From DATMQA01 sp035566895 (lineage in GTDB: Bacteria > Verrucomicrobiota > Verrucomicrobiia > Limisphaerales > UBA8199): a DNA stretch of 34,087 bases. The notes beneath the pieces are model-generated. The model worked only from the letters and a program-made list of their open reading frames with translations, had not been told where the DNA came from and ran no database searches. How positions within the stretch are numbered: position 1 is the first letter of the stretch; each line of letters opens with the position of its first letter. A program made the position numbers and the translations under genes. Below, piece by piece: positions 7,063-14,800 of the stretch. The stretch spans positions 1 through 34,087 of the forward strand of contig DATMQA010000156.1 in assembly GCA_035566895.1 (NCBI GenBank), read 5' to 3'.

Positions 7063-7196
7063 CCTGCCTCCCTGCCACGCCTTGCGACAGCTTGCCACGC
7101 CTTTTGCCACGCTTTGAGAACGCAAATCCCTCGGTAAATAGCCCTTTGCCACGTGCCACGCTTCGCGACGAGCTCCGTCCGCGCACAAACATTTCC
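7063..7196 (+). repeat. CCACG dispersed block, copy A
   Basis: This block of about 130 bp begins CCTGCCTCCCTGCCACG, contains GCAAATCCCTCGGTAAA and TTGCCACGTGCCACGCTT, and ends GCGCACAAACATTTC. The same order recurs at 10821-10950 and 10987-11116, with a partial copy at 6959-7009. Each full copy follows a GTAGTC-type array. Confidence 0.8.
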
Positions 7197-7213
7197 CGGC
7201 CTCGAAGACCTGA

Positions 7214-7260
7214 CCGCGCCAAACCTCGCCAAACCGTGCCAAACCGCGCCAAACCGCGGC
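7214..7260 (+). repeat. GCCAAACC 10-bp array
   Basis: Five units of CGCCAAACCG/TGCCAAACCG with a 10-bp period, followed by a T-run and TTGGCCG. A single similar unit, CCGCCAAACCGCGG, followed by TTTTTGGCCG, is at 11282-11309. Confidence 0.7.
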
Positions 7261-7713
7261 TTTTTTTGGCCGAACGGTTAATTTCGAACCCCTGGCACTC
7301 CCCTCCCAGTCCGGTGGTCTCGTGGTCCGTAGTCCCGTGGTCCTTTAGTCCCGTCGTCGTCGTTTTGCCAAACCATCAATCCAGTCCGACCCCGCGCCAA
7401 AAACGCTTTTCCCGCACCAAGCAGCCTTTTCACCTTAATGGGGTCATAAGCCACCGACCTTTTTGCCTTCAACCACCGGAGCATCCGACTTCATTAGCCG
7501 GCTGGCAAAATCGCTACCGGAGGTCGCGAGTTATTCTGCGGGCCCGCATTCTCGACCATAGAATCGTTTGGCTCATCTCTGCGGTTTAATTCTGTCTTTG
7601 TTGCGGCATTGCGCTTTCCGATGGCTGATTGCCGAAGGAGGTCCGTGCGGGTCAGAGCAGCTTATGGAGTAAAATTGAAACAAAACACCGAGCTGGCGGG
7701 TTTTTCCTACGGG

Positions 7714-8538
7714 ATGAAAGGCGGAAACCAAACCGCGGTCGGCCGACCAGCCAGCGGGTTCACGTTGCTGGAACTGCTGGTGGTCATTGGAATTATCGCC
7801 GTGCTGGCCGCGCTCCTGTTACCGGTCCTGTCCGCCGCCCAAGACCGCGGCAAATCCGCCGCCTGCAAGAACAACCTGCGTCAAATCGGATTGTTGATGT
7901 GGCTGTATGCGGATGAGTTCAAACGCTACCCGTTTGGCGGTGCGGACTACTACAACGGCATCGACCCGGCGTGGAGCACGTTCGTGCCGGGAGACAATAC
8001 CAACCGCCTGGCCTGTCCGAGCCTGAGAATGGCGGGGCACACGAACGTAGCGAGCGCGAAGCGCAACATCGCTGGTTACGGTTTCAATTACAACGGCACC
8101 AGTCCCGGTGTCTGGGGCATGCCCTCCAACAGTGCCGAGAGGCCGTTTGGGTTGGGCCTCATCGAGCAACCGGCTCGGTCCGGTGAGTTGGCAGGTCTGC
8201 CGACCGGGAAGGTTGCCGTTCCCGCGGACCTGATTGCGTTGACCGATTCTCGTTATTACAGCGTTGGGGCCGCAGGAGACGTTGCCGGGGAAACGATTGT
8301 CGGCCCATGGAACTTCGGGAGCGGCCGTATGGCGCTGAGTCACCCCTGGCCAAGCCGGCGCCACAACCGGGGAGCGAATGGGGTGTTTTGCGATGGCCAC
8401 ATCGAATATGCAAAGCAGTTGTATTGGGTTGCCCAAACTGACCCGACGATGTCCCGCTGGAACAATGATCATAAACCGCACCGGGAAACCTGGGGGGCTA
8501 ACCCTTCGGGCGGACAGGATTGGCCGGAGGGGTGGTAA
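7714..8538 (+). CDS. prepilin-like protein with type II secretion leader and H-x9-DG motif
   Basis: A type IV prepilin/pseudopilin-like protein of 274 aa. From ATG 7714 the leader is MKGGNQTAVGRPASG, and prepilin peptidase would cut before FTLLELLVVIGIIAV. The hydrophobic helix (about residues 16-38) follows, then the conserved 'KNNLRQIGLLMWLYADEF' segment. Near the C-terminus is HNRGANGVFCDGH, the H-x9-DG signature of the large Planctomycetes/Verrucomicrobia family of such proteins. The open frame continues upstream to 7609, but the leader supports 7714. It would be membrane-inserted and then exported or assembled by a type II or IV pilus-like system. Function unknown; these genes are numerous in PVC genomes. 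A decayed relative lies convergently at 8751-9396. Confidence 0.85.
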   Translation: MKGGNQTAVGRPASGFTLLELLVVIGIIAVLAALLLPVLSAAQDRGKSAACKNNLRQIGLLMWLYADEFKRYPFGGADYYNGIDPAWSTFVPGDNTNRLACPSLRMAGHTNVASAKRNIAGYGFNYNGTSPGVWGMPSNSAERPFGLGLIEQPARSGELAGLPTGKVAVPADLIALTDSRYYSVGAAGDVAGETIVGPWNFGSGRMALSHPWPSRRHNRGANGVFCDGHIEYAKQLYWVAQTDPTMSRWNNDHKPHRETWGANPSGGQDWPEGW

Positions 8539-8750
8539 ACAGGCCGCTCATTGCAGCCAATAAAGAGGGCGGCGGGCGCTCCTGTTTGCCCGAAGGCGTA
8601 TGAAATATACGGGGCTAAGTGCGCTTCTACTGAGTCCGCACATCCGGGAATGCTCTCAGCTCTTGCTCGGCGGTTGCTGCGGGCCGAGACGTCCCGCGCT
8701 CCGCTTCTCGTTTCGCTCGCCGGGTGGTGGTGGCGGGGAGATCGGTCGAG

Positions 8751-9396
8751 TCAGGGCTTGTGATCATTATTCCACCGTTGCCGCGCGACATCGGCCTTCC
8801 ATTGATTTGTCCTCGCATACTCCACATGTGCATCGCAGAAGACCACATTGGCCCCGCGTGAGTGGCGCTTGCCCGTCAATGTCACATCGTAAAGCAGGTC
8901 GGGATGCAGGTCACCATCTTGATCGTCATCCGAGCTGTACGGGTCATGATCCGCAACCGCGACCATATCGGAAGGAGCGACCACCAGGCCCTCGGCTACA
9001 AACAATGTCTTCGCGGGGAAAATCACTGCGCCGCCCAGCCCCCGCCCGACAACATAGCCCAACGGCCCCCCACCAGTCCCGTGTGCGTTTTAGCCATAAC
9101 TGCGATTGGGCCATAATTCCCCGAGCGCGTCGATGCAGGTCCAATTAGTCGAAACGTAGTAGTTGGTGCTAAACTGCGCGGGACAGAGAAACACTCCTTG
9201 ATTGCCTGTGACATACGGCAGGAGCATGTAGTCCCAAAACCCGACACGGTAGTTGGTGAGTCCAGACCCGAGGTTTAGAAAGGCCGGGAATTTCCGAAAA
9301 TCATCCACGTATAGCCGCAGGCCCACGCCGATTTGGTGAAGATTGCTCGCGCAGGCTACGCGCCGAGCCGACGCTTTGGCCCGAGCCAACATCTTT
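8751..9396 (-). pseudogene. prepilin-like pseudogene (H-x9-DG family), N-terminus lost and internal stop
   Basis: The minus strand encodes MLARAKASARRVACASNLHQ, the segment that normally follows the hydrophobic prepilin helix. It continues with VDDFRKFPAF and the C-terminal motif HSRGANVVFCDAH (H-x9-DA here), ending RWNNDHKP much like the intact gene at 7714. Two lesions are visible. The leader and helix are missing, replaced at about 9395 by part of another gene. A TAA (plus-strand 9090-9092) interrupts 'NRSYG-stop-NAHGTGGGPLGY', and the frame is the same on both sides, so this is a nonsense change rather than a frameshift. A Tyr codon is the likely ancestor, by analogy with 'YGYN'. Confidence 0.85.
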
Positions 9397-9576
9397 AGGG
9401 AAGAAGGTGACGCTGCCGGAAGTCACACCAATTTGCACGGCAAGGCAGGGGTGCGTTTTGTCTGCCGATGATAGCCAGAACTCGGCACCGCCACGTGCGT
9501 CTCGCGTCAAAAGCGCGGTTTCCAGCGCCTCCTCGCTGTCCACGTTCCACGTCTGGTTGTGTCCCTCAACTCGCAT
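9301..9576 (-). pseudogene. Imm1-like immunity protein, integron cassette gene truncated and fused
   Basis: From ATG 9576, 10 bp after the attC core, the frame encodes MRVEGHNQTWNVDSEEALET and then AEFWLSSADKTHPCLAV and GSVTFFPKD. This resembles the N-terminal half of Imm1-type immunity proteins, which protect against polymorphic toxins; the match is by eye. After FFPKD (about 9396) the sequence switches to the prepilin pseudogene, read in a different frame, and runs to a stop at 9301. The second half of the Imm1-like protein and the cassette's own attC are missing. The longer frame back to 9630 would place the start inside the attC site, so 9576 is preferred. Confidence 0.55.
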
Positions 9577-9585
9577 GTTCACATT

Positions 9586-9675
9586 GCCCAACGATGAGCG
9601 CAGCCACGCCGGGCCAGTGACGCCCAGCACGCCGCAAGACGATCTCCCGGCGTTGGCTGACGCGCCTGGTTGGGT
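9586..9675 (-). other. integron attC recombination site
   Basis: This 90-bp imperfect palindrome directly follows the stop of the 142-aa gene. Read on the minus strand it begins with R'' = ACCCAAC (9675-9669, fits RYYYAAC) and ends with R' = GTTGGGC (9592-9586, fits GTTRRRY). Inside, AGCCAACGCCGGG and CCCGGCGTGGCT pair except for one unpaired A. That is the extrahelical-base arrangement expected of attC, with a spacer next to the R box and a loop of about 32 nt. R'' is the exact complement of G plus TTGGGT, the first bases of the same cassette, as required for an excised circle. Confidence 0.8.
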
Positions 9676-10156
9676 TGAATCTCAATGTGACGGCGCATGC
9701 TTTATGAAATCACTGACGTTGAATTGGATGCCGTCATACGGCGGATCCCCGCTGCTGATCTTGTAAAAGACCGTAAGCCTGCTCCCCGGCAAGTAAGCTG
9801 GATCGGTCGAAAAATAAACGATCACAGTCTCCGGCGTCTGCTTCGACGGCGCCAAGGTCGCCGAGACCAGCTTACGCTCTCCCGATGTGATCTCCAACTG
9901 CACGGAACTAAAGGTCCGCAGCTTGCCCTTGGGGACAAACTCCAGCCAAACCCCGACCTGATTTGTTCCCACGGCCTCCGTCCTTATGCTCACTCCGAAA
10001 TCCTTCTCGGCTTGCCCCCTGGAAACAGTCTCGATCATCACCAAGGCAAAACAGCGCGACGTTGCAAGGAACAGCAATATTAGCAGTGAAGCAACTCGTG
10101 TGGTTCTCATAATGAATTAGACGTTGGTGCGCGACAAATGCTCCGGTGCAACCCAA
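9592..10156 (-). mobile_element. integron gene cassette (secreted 142-aa protein + attC)
   Basis: On the minus strand the cassette starts TTGGGT at 10156, just after a G at 10157 that completes a GTTRRRY core. It carries one gene (10110-9682) and ends with its attC at the G of 9592. A single gene, a short leader and an attC starting within 10 bp of the stop is the usual cassette structure. It points away from the divergent recombinase gene at 10371, which is the normal integron layout. Confidence 0.75.
9682..10110 (-). CDS. secreted hypothetical protein, integron cassette gene
   Basis: A 142-aa protein starting MRTTRVASLLILLFLATSRC with a clear signal peptide, cleaved probably after CFA around residue 22. 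The mature part is beta-rich (VGVWLEFVPKGKLRTFSSV, VIVYFSTDPAYLPGSRLTVF) and ends in a short polar tail. No known domain is recognised. The gene fills one integron cassette: its stop is 7 bp before the attC R'' box, and its start is 46 bp after the cassette junction. A secreted or periplasmic role is inferred from the leader. Its nearest cassette neighbour encodes an Imm1-like protein, but there is no evidence that the two work together. It appears intact, with no frameshift or internal stop. Confidence 0.75.
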   Translation of the reverse strand: MRTTRVASLLILLFLATSRCFALVMIETVSRGQAEKDFGVSIRTEAVGTNQVGVWLEFVPKGKLRTFSSVQLEITSGERKLVSATLAPSKQTPETVIVYFSTDPAYLPGSRLTVFYKISSGDPPYDGIQFNVSDFIKHAPSH

Positions 10157-10192
10157 CTGTGATTATGCGACCGGCGGTTCGTTTATCGAACG
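10151..10192 (-). other. candidate attI-cassette junction
   Basis: GTTGGGT (minus, 10157-10151) fits the integron core and is the boundary of the first cassette. Just outside lies an imperfect inverted repeat (GGCGTTCG-ATAAA-CGAACCGCC, about 10192-10171). The GATAAACGAACC word recurs about 93 bp away as CAATAAACGAACC. Such repeats could be recombinase sites, but attI sequences are not conserved enough to confirm this by eye. Confidence 0.45.
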
Positions 10193-10370
10193 CCGAAATT
10201 TCCCTGGTTTATTTCTTCGTAAGTTGTTCATTTCCAACTTCGTCTCATCGAAATCTACATTACCTGGTTCGTTTATTGCAAGGCGAAAAGAAGTTTGTCT
10301 TTACCAGCGTCCCCAGGAGACTTGGACAGCCTTTGTCCAGGTGCCCCGGTTAAACTGTTCCCAAAAAACT

Positions 10371-10802
10371 ATGACAAACCCACAAGCCATCGATCGGTTG
10401 CGCCAAGTCCTCCGCCGACAGCACAAGGCCCTCTCCACCGAGGATTGTTACCTTTTCTGGCTCCGCCGCTACATCTTCGCGGTGCGGAGCATGCCCAAGG
10501 AACTTTCCAGCGAGAAGAAACTCGAACAATTCCTCACCGGGCTGGCCCTCCGCGACAATGTCTCGGCCAGCACTCAAAACCAAGCCTTCAACGCGGTGCT
10601 CTTCTTCTACAGGGAGGTATTGGGCCAGCCCCTCGGAAATGTAAATGCGCTGCGTGCCAAGCGGCCCGCGCATGAGCGACATGCACCCACGGTGGCAGAA
10701 ACCAATCGCTGCTGCAAACCGTCCGCAACGAGGGCGGCTACCCCACCAACCTGATTTCCCGGATGCTCTACGGCTGCGGTTTGCGCGTCTCCGAGCCGCT
10801 TA
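10371..10802 (+). pseudogene. intI: integron-type tyrosine recombinase (IntI-like), frameshifted and truncated
   Basis: From ATG 10371 (MTNPQAIDRLRQVLRRQH) the frame gives the N-terminal SAM-like DNA-binding domain of a tyrosine recombinase. It includes VSASTQNQAFNAVLFFYRE and VNALRAKRP, a wording typical of integron integrases. Near 10703-10706 the frame shifts (one base lost or two gained). The coding sense resumes as LLQTVRNEGGYPTN and LYGCGLRVSEPL, which holds the first catalytic Arg. The sequence then breaks at about 10802 into a repeat block, so the later catalytic residues (HxxR, Tyr) and the IntI-specific insert are absent. The protein cannot be active. It lies divergent to the cassettes at 10156 and beyond. 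Without the C-terminal half, a related XerC-like recombinase cannot be fully excluded; the attC next door favours IntI. Confidence 0.8.
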
Positions 10803-11116
10803 AGTCCGTAGTGTCGTAGTCCCGCCCCCCCGCCACGCTTTGCGCCAGCTTGCCACGCCTGTGCCACGCTTGGAAACGCAGATCCCTCGCTAAACACGGC
10901 CTTGCCACGTGCCACGCCTTGCCCCGGCCCCTCGTCGCACAAACATATTTCAGTCCTGTGGTCTTGTAGTCTGTAGTCTCGTAGTCCTGGCTCCGCCAGG
11001 CTTTGCGCCAGCTTGCCACGCTTGTGCCACGCTTTGAAAATGCAAATCCCTCGGTAAACAGGCCCTTGCCACGTGCCACGCTTTGCGACAGCCCCTCCGC
11101 GCACACAAACAATTTC
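10803..11116 (+). repeat. tandem pair of GTAGTC + CCACG blocks (copies B and C)
   Basis: Two composite units with a spacing of about 166 bp follow the broken recombinase. Copy B's CCACG block is 10821-10950, copy C's is 10987-11116, and each is preceded by GTAGTC words (10803-10820, 10952-10992). The inner landmarks (TTGCCACGTGCCACGC, GCACAAACA) are in the same order as in copy A at 7063-7196. Confidence 0.8.
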
Positions 11117-11315
11117 AATCCTCTCCTGGGACGCTTTGTGCATGGGACGTTTGATTTCGGCCACTCCGCACCTCACACTTCCCACGCTCCTCCTTAAGCC
11201 GCTACCGCGGCCTTAACGCTCTATAACACTCTATAACACTAAATTTTTTTCCGGCGGTGGTCTCTCCACCACGTTTAACACCCGCCAAACCGCGGGCTCT
11301 TTTTGGCCGCTCTCC

Positions 11316-11438
11316 GGTCCAGATTACTCAAGCTAAACCCTCCGCTCGGTCCAGATTGGTCCAGATTACTCAAGATCGATCAGCCAAAAATCTGGACCAA
11401 TCTTGACCAATCTTGAGTAATCTTGAGCAATCTTGACC
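11316..11438. repeat. 10-bp-period array, inverted halves (GGTCCAGATT / AATCTTGACC)
   Basis: Forward units of GGTCCAGATT and ACTCAAGAT (11316-11376) face a run of reverse units CCAATCTTGA and GTAATCTTGA (11389-11438). Every unit is 10 bp. Changes are confined to the two-base positions before TC(A/C)AGATT. Confidence 0.75.
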
Positions 11439-11569
11439 ACAAATGGATCCCCCGTGCGCTCACGCGTCTGCCCGCTCCTCGCCCTTCGCACTTCGCCCTT
11501 CGCACCTCCCACCTCGCCTTTCGCACTGCCCGTCCCCGGTTCGGATTACTTCGGCAACCACCTTCGCTC

Positions 11570-11655
11570 GCTTCGGATTGCTGCGGATTACTGCGGCGCC
11601 AGAAGTCCAAAATCCGAAGCGATCCGAAGTGGTCCGAAGCAATCCGAAGCTATCC
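11570..11655. repeat. 10-bp-period array, inverted halves (GCTTCGGATT / AATCCGAAGC)
   Basis: GCTTCGGATT, GCTGCGGATT and ACTGCGG face GATCCGAAGT, GGTCCGAAGC and AATCCGAAGC. It has the same 10-bp period and head-to-head layout as the array at 11316 but different words. Confidence 0.7.
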
Positions 11656-11718
11656 ACACCGAAATCCCTTTCCCGGCCCGCTTTCACCCCGACCGCCCGG
11701 TGCGGTTCAGCCACTCAT

Positions 11719-11794
11719 GTAGCAGCCGACGCAAGGAGGCTCTGATCTATACTAAAGATGCCCGAAATTTGAGCCTCCTTGCGTCGGCTGCTAC
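11719..11794. repeat. palindromic element with perfect 24-bp inverted arms
   Basis: Arms at 11719-11742 (starting GTAGCAGCCGACGCAAGGAG) and 11771-11794 are exact reverse complements around a 28-bp spacer. The element lies between repeats and the cyclase gene. Its arms match those of the element inside ispG at 28116-28201 at nearly all positions. Confidence 0.9.
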
Positions 11795-11893
11795 GCTCGG
11801 GGTGATTTCTCAAACACGCTCTTAGGCCGCCCGGCCCGCGCTCTGCACTGGACGCCGGCACCGGACTCTGTTTCCCTATCGGACGGGTCGTTT

Positions 11894-14800
11894 ATGTATT
11901 GCGCGGCGTGCGGTGCTGAGAATCCAGCCAAAGCAATCGGGTGCGGACGCTGCGGCGCGGCACTGGCAGCGCGTTGCGCGCATTGCCAGGTTGAACTGCC
12001 GGCCGGCGCCCGGTTTTGTCCGAACTGCGGCCAGCCGGCTGAAGCCCGTCCCACCGAGCCCGGGACCTCAGGACCTCCTTCCTCCGGCGAGCGCAAGCAA
12101 GTCACCGTCCTGTTTGCCGACTTTGCCGGGTTCACCGCCTTCACTCACAAGCAAGATGCCGAGGACGTCCGCGATTTCCTCAGTTCAGTGTGGGCCAGGC
12201 TGGATGGTCTGATTGCCGCCCACGGCGGCCTTACCGAAAAGCACATTGGAGACGCCATCATCGCCGTTTTTGGAGCGCGCCAGTCGCGGGAAGACGACCC
12301 TGCCCAGGCCGTCCGCGCGGCGCTGGCGATGCAGGCCTGCCTGGCGGACTTCCGCCCGGCCAGGGGCCAGCCGGTTTTGCAGATTCGTATCGGCATTCAT
12401 ACCGGGCCAGTCGTGGTCGGACCGCTCGGCGCCTCGGGAGAACTGATTGCCACCGGCGACGCGGTCAACCTCGCCAGCCGGCTGCAGCAAAGCGCGCCGC
12501 CGGGCGGGGTGTTGGTCTCTCAGGACTGTTACCGGCACGTTTATGGATTTTTTGATATGCAGGGTTTGCCGCCGTTTACCGTCAAGGGCCGGCCCGAGCC
12601 ACTCCAGACCTACGTGATCTTGCGCGCCAAACCACGCGGCCTGGCGATGCAGTTGCGCGGCGTTGAAGGGGTCGAGGCCAGGATGATTGGCCGGGAGCGC
12701 GAATTGAAGTGCCTGCAATCGGCCCTGGAACGAGTGATTGCAAGCGGTGAGTCGGAGGTGCTCACCATTGTGGGCGAGGCCGGCATCGGGAAATCATGCC
12801 TGGTCCGCGAGTTCCAAAAGTGGGCCGAACTGCTTCCTCAATCAGTCCGCTTGTTTTCCGGCCGCGCTACCGCACAAACGCTCGGGCTTCCCTTTTCCCT
12901 CATCCGCGACGCTTTATGCGCCCGGTTCGAAATCCAGGACAGCGATGCTCCAGGCATCGCGCGCGACAAGTTAGAGCGCGGCCTGTTGCGGCTCCAGGCC
13001 GCTGGCGCGGAGGACACTGGCTCACCCAAAGAGGAGGCTACTCTCCAGGCCCATTTTATCGGTCAACTACTCGGCTTGGATTTTTCTGCCAGCCCCTGGC
13101 TCCGTGAGATTCTCAATGACCCCAACCAAATCCGCCAGCGTGCCTTCTACTGCTTCAGCCGGTTTTTCGCCGCGGTCAGCCGGGAGAAAGAGCCTGCGCC
13201 GGGAGACGAGCGGGCTGCGGTCCAGGCCGCGGTGCTCATCGCCGAAGACATTCATTGGTGCGACGAGGGCTCGCTCGACTTGCTGTCCTACCTGGGCCGC
13301 GCGTGCAATCGCGTGCCACTGCTGATCGTCAGCCTGGCGCGGCCCGCGCTTTTTGAAAGACGGCCTCGCTGGGGTGAAGACTTGCCCGCCCATCAGCGGT
13401 TGAATTTGGAGGTTTTATCTCCCTCCGAGAGCCTGGCTCTGGTGGAAGACATCCTGCGCAAGACACCGCAAATCCCGCCGGTGTTGCGCGAGCTGATCAT
13501 CGGCGGCGCTGAAGGAATTCCTTTCTATATCGAAGAAATAATCAACATGCTCATCGACCAGAAAGTGATTGTCCCCGGCGACGAGCAATGGCATGTCGAG
13601 CAGGACCGCCTGGCGGCCACGCGCGTGCCGCCCACGCTCACGGGTATTTTGCAGGCCCGCCTCGATACTCTGTTGCCGGAGGAACGTTTGGTGCTGCATC
13701 GCGCCGCGGTGCTCGGTCGCATTTTTTGGGACCGCGCGGTTGAGCGCCTGAGCGTCCCGGCGGACCGGCCGGCAAACGTCGAAGGCCCACTGAGCCGAAA
13801 CCAAATCCTCGAAGCGCTGGCCGGCTTGCGCCGCAAGGAACTGATCTTTCGCCGCGAATCATCCGCTTTTGCGGGTGCCGTCGAATACGCCTTCAAACAC
13901 GAGTTGCTGCGAAACGTGGCGTACGAAAGCATCCTCAAGAAGCTGCGGCGCGAGCATCATCAGCGGGCTGCCCTTTGGCTGATCGAACAAAGCGGCGAAC
14001 GCGTCAACGAGTTCGCCGGCCTGGTCGCCTCCCATTTCGAACAAGCCGAGCGGCTGGCTGAAGCCGCCGAGTGGTATGGCCGGGCGGGCCAGCAGGCCCG
14101 CGCAAGCTATACCCCCGCCACCGCGATTGAATACTTTGGCAAGGCGCTGGCCCTCTTGCCCGCTGCTGTGGCCGAGGAAAAGGAGTTTCGGGAGAAACGC
14201 TTGGAATGGCGGGAAGGCCTGGCCGAAGTGTTGGGTGCCCAGGCGCGTTTTGAAGAAGGCCTTGAAGTATGCACGGAGTTGCGCGCCCTGGCGGAAGCAC
14301 TCGGGGACCGCGTCGCCCAGGCCCGCGCGTGGAACGGCTTGGCCTTTTTGAACGAACGCTTGGGACGTAACCGTGCGTCCGTCGAGTGCGCCGAGCACGC
14401 CGAAACCCTGGCCCGCGAGGCGGGCGAAGCCGGACAAGGTGAACGGGTCCGGGCGCTGCTCCTCAAGGGCTGGGCCTTTTATCGGATCAGCGATGCGCCC
14501 GCAGTCCTGGCGCTCGGGGAACAGACACGCCAGTTGTGCCTTGCCTCGGGCAATCGTCACGGGTTGGCGACCAGTTTCAAGCTGCACGGGGTGGCCCATC
14601 TCCAGCTCGGGCATTTCCCGGAGGCCGCTCGTTTCTTCGAGCAGGGATTGGCTCTTTATGAGGAGTTGGGAGATCGGCGCAACGCCGCCTCGATGTGGAA
14701 CAACCTGGCTGAAAACGCGCGCCTGCGAGGCGATTATCAATCCGCCGAAGAGCTTTACGAAAAGGCGCTGGCCGCCGTCCGTCAGATCGGGCATCGCGAA

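Larger units (their letters stand above)
6704..7713. other. gene-free repeat island
   Basis: No supported gene lies between the propeptide-less start of the Asp-box gene and the prepilin start. In order the stretch holds a tetraloop hairpin (6740-6757), a GTAGTC array (6767-6790), an AAAAATC array (6818-6844), a CTTCGCC array (6939-6961), a partial CCACG block (6959-7009), a GTAGTC-type array (7012-7062), a full CCACG block (7063-7196), a GCCAAACC array (7214-7260) and another GTAGTC-type array (7311-7361). From 7400 to 7700 I see no repeat; promoter sequence for the prepilin gene is expected there but I cannot name a clear one. Confidence 0.65.
11117..11893. other. gene-free repeat island upstream of cyclase gene
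   Basis: No supported gene. The stretch holds a duplicated CTCTATAACA (11219-11240), the CCGCCAAACCGCGG/T-run/GGCCG unit (11282-11309), two 10-bp-period arrays (11316-11438 and 11570-11655), a 7-bp CTTCGCC/CTTCGCA array (11478-11530) and a palindromic element (11719-11794). The last 90 bp before the cyclase ATG show no clear promoter that I can name. Confidence 0.65.

Noticed and set aside
9057..9063. A second attC core (GTTGGGC on the minus strand)
   Set aside because: It lies within conserved prepilin coding sequence (PLGY), and no matching RYYYAAC arm or palindrome is present.
9060..9095. A frameshift in the prepilin pseudogene
   Set aside because: Both halves are in the same frame (start positions differ by a multiple of three). 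The interruption is a single TAA codon.
10146..10370. Start of the recombinase at 10146
   Set aside because: The first 75 codons have no resemblance to recombinases, and the family N-terminus begins at ATG 10371.
10803..11116. A CRISPR array or an attC array next to the recombinase
   Set aside because: The repeated blocks are about 130 bp, not 25-40 bp, with no uniform spacers. They show no RYYYAAC...GTTRRRY pairing as in attC.
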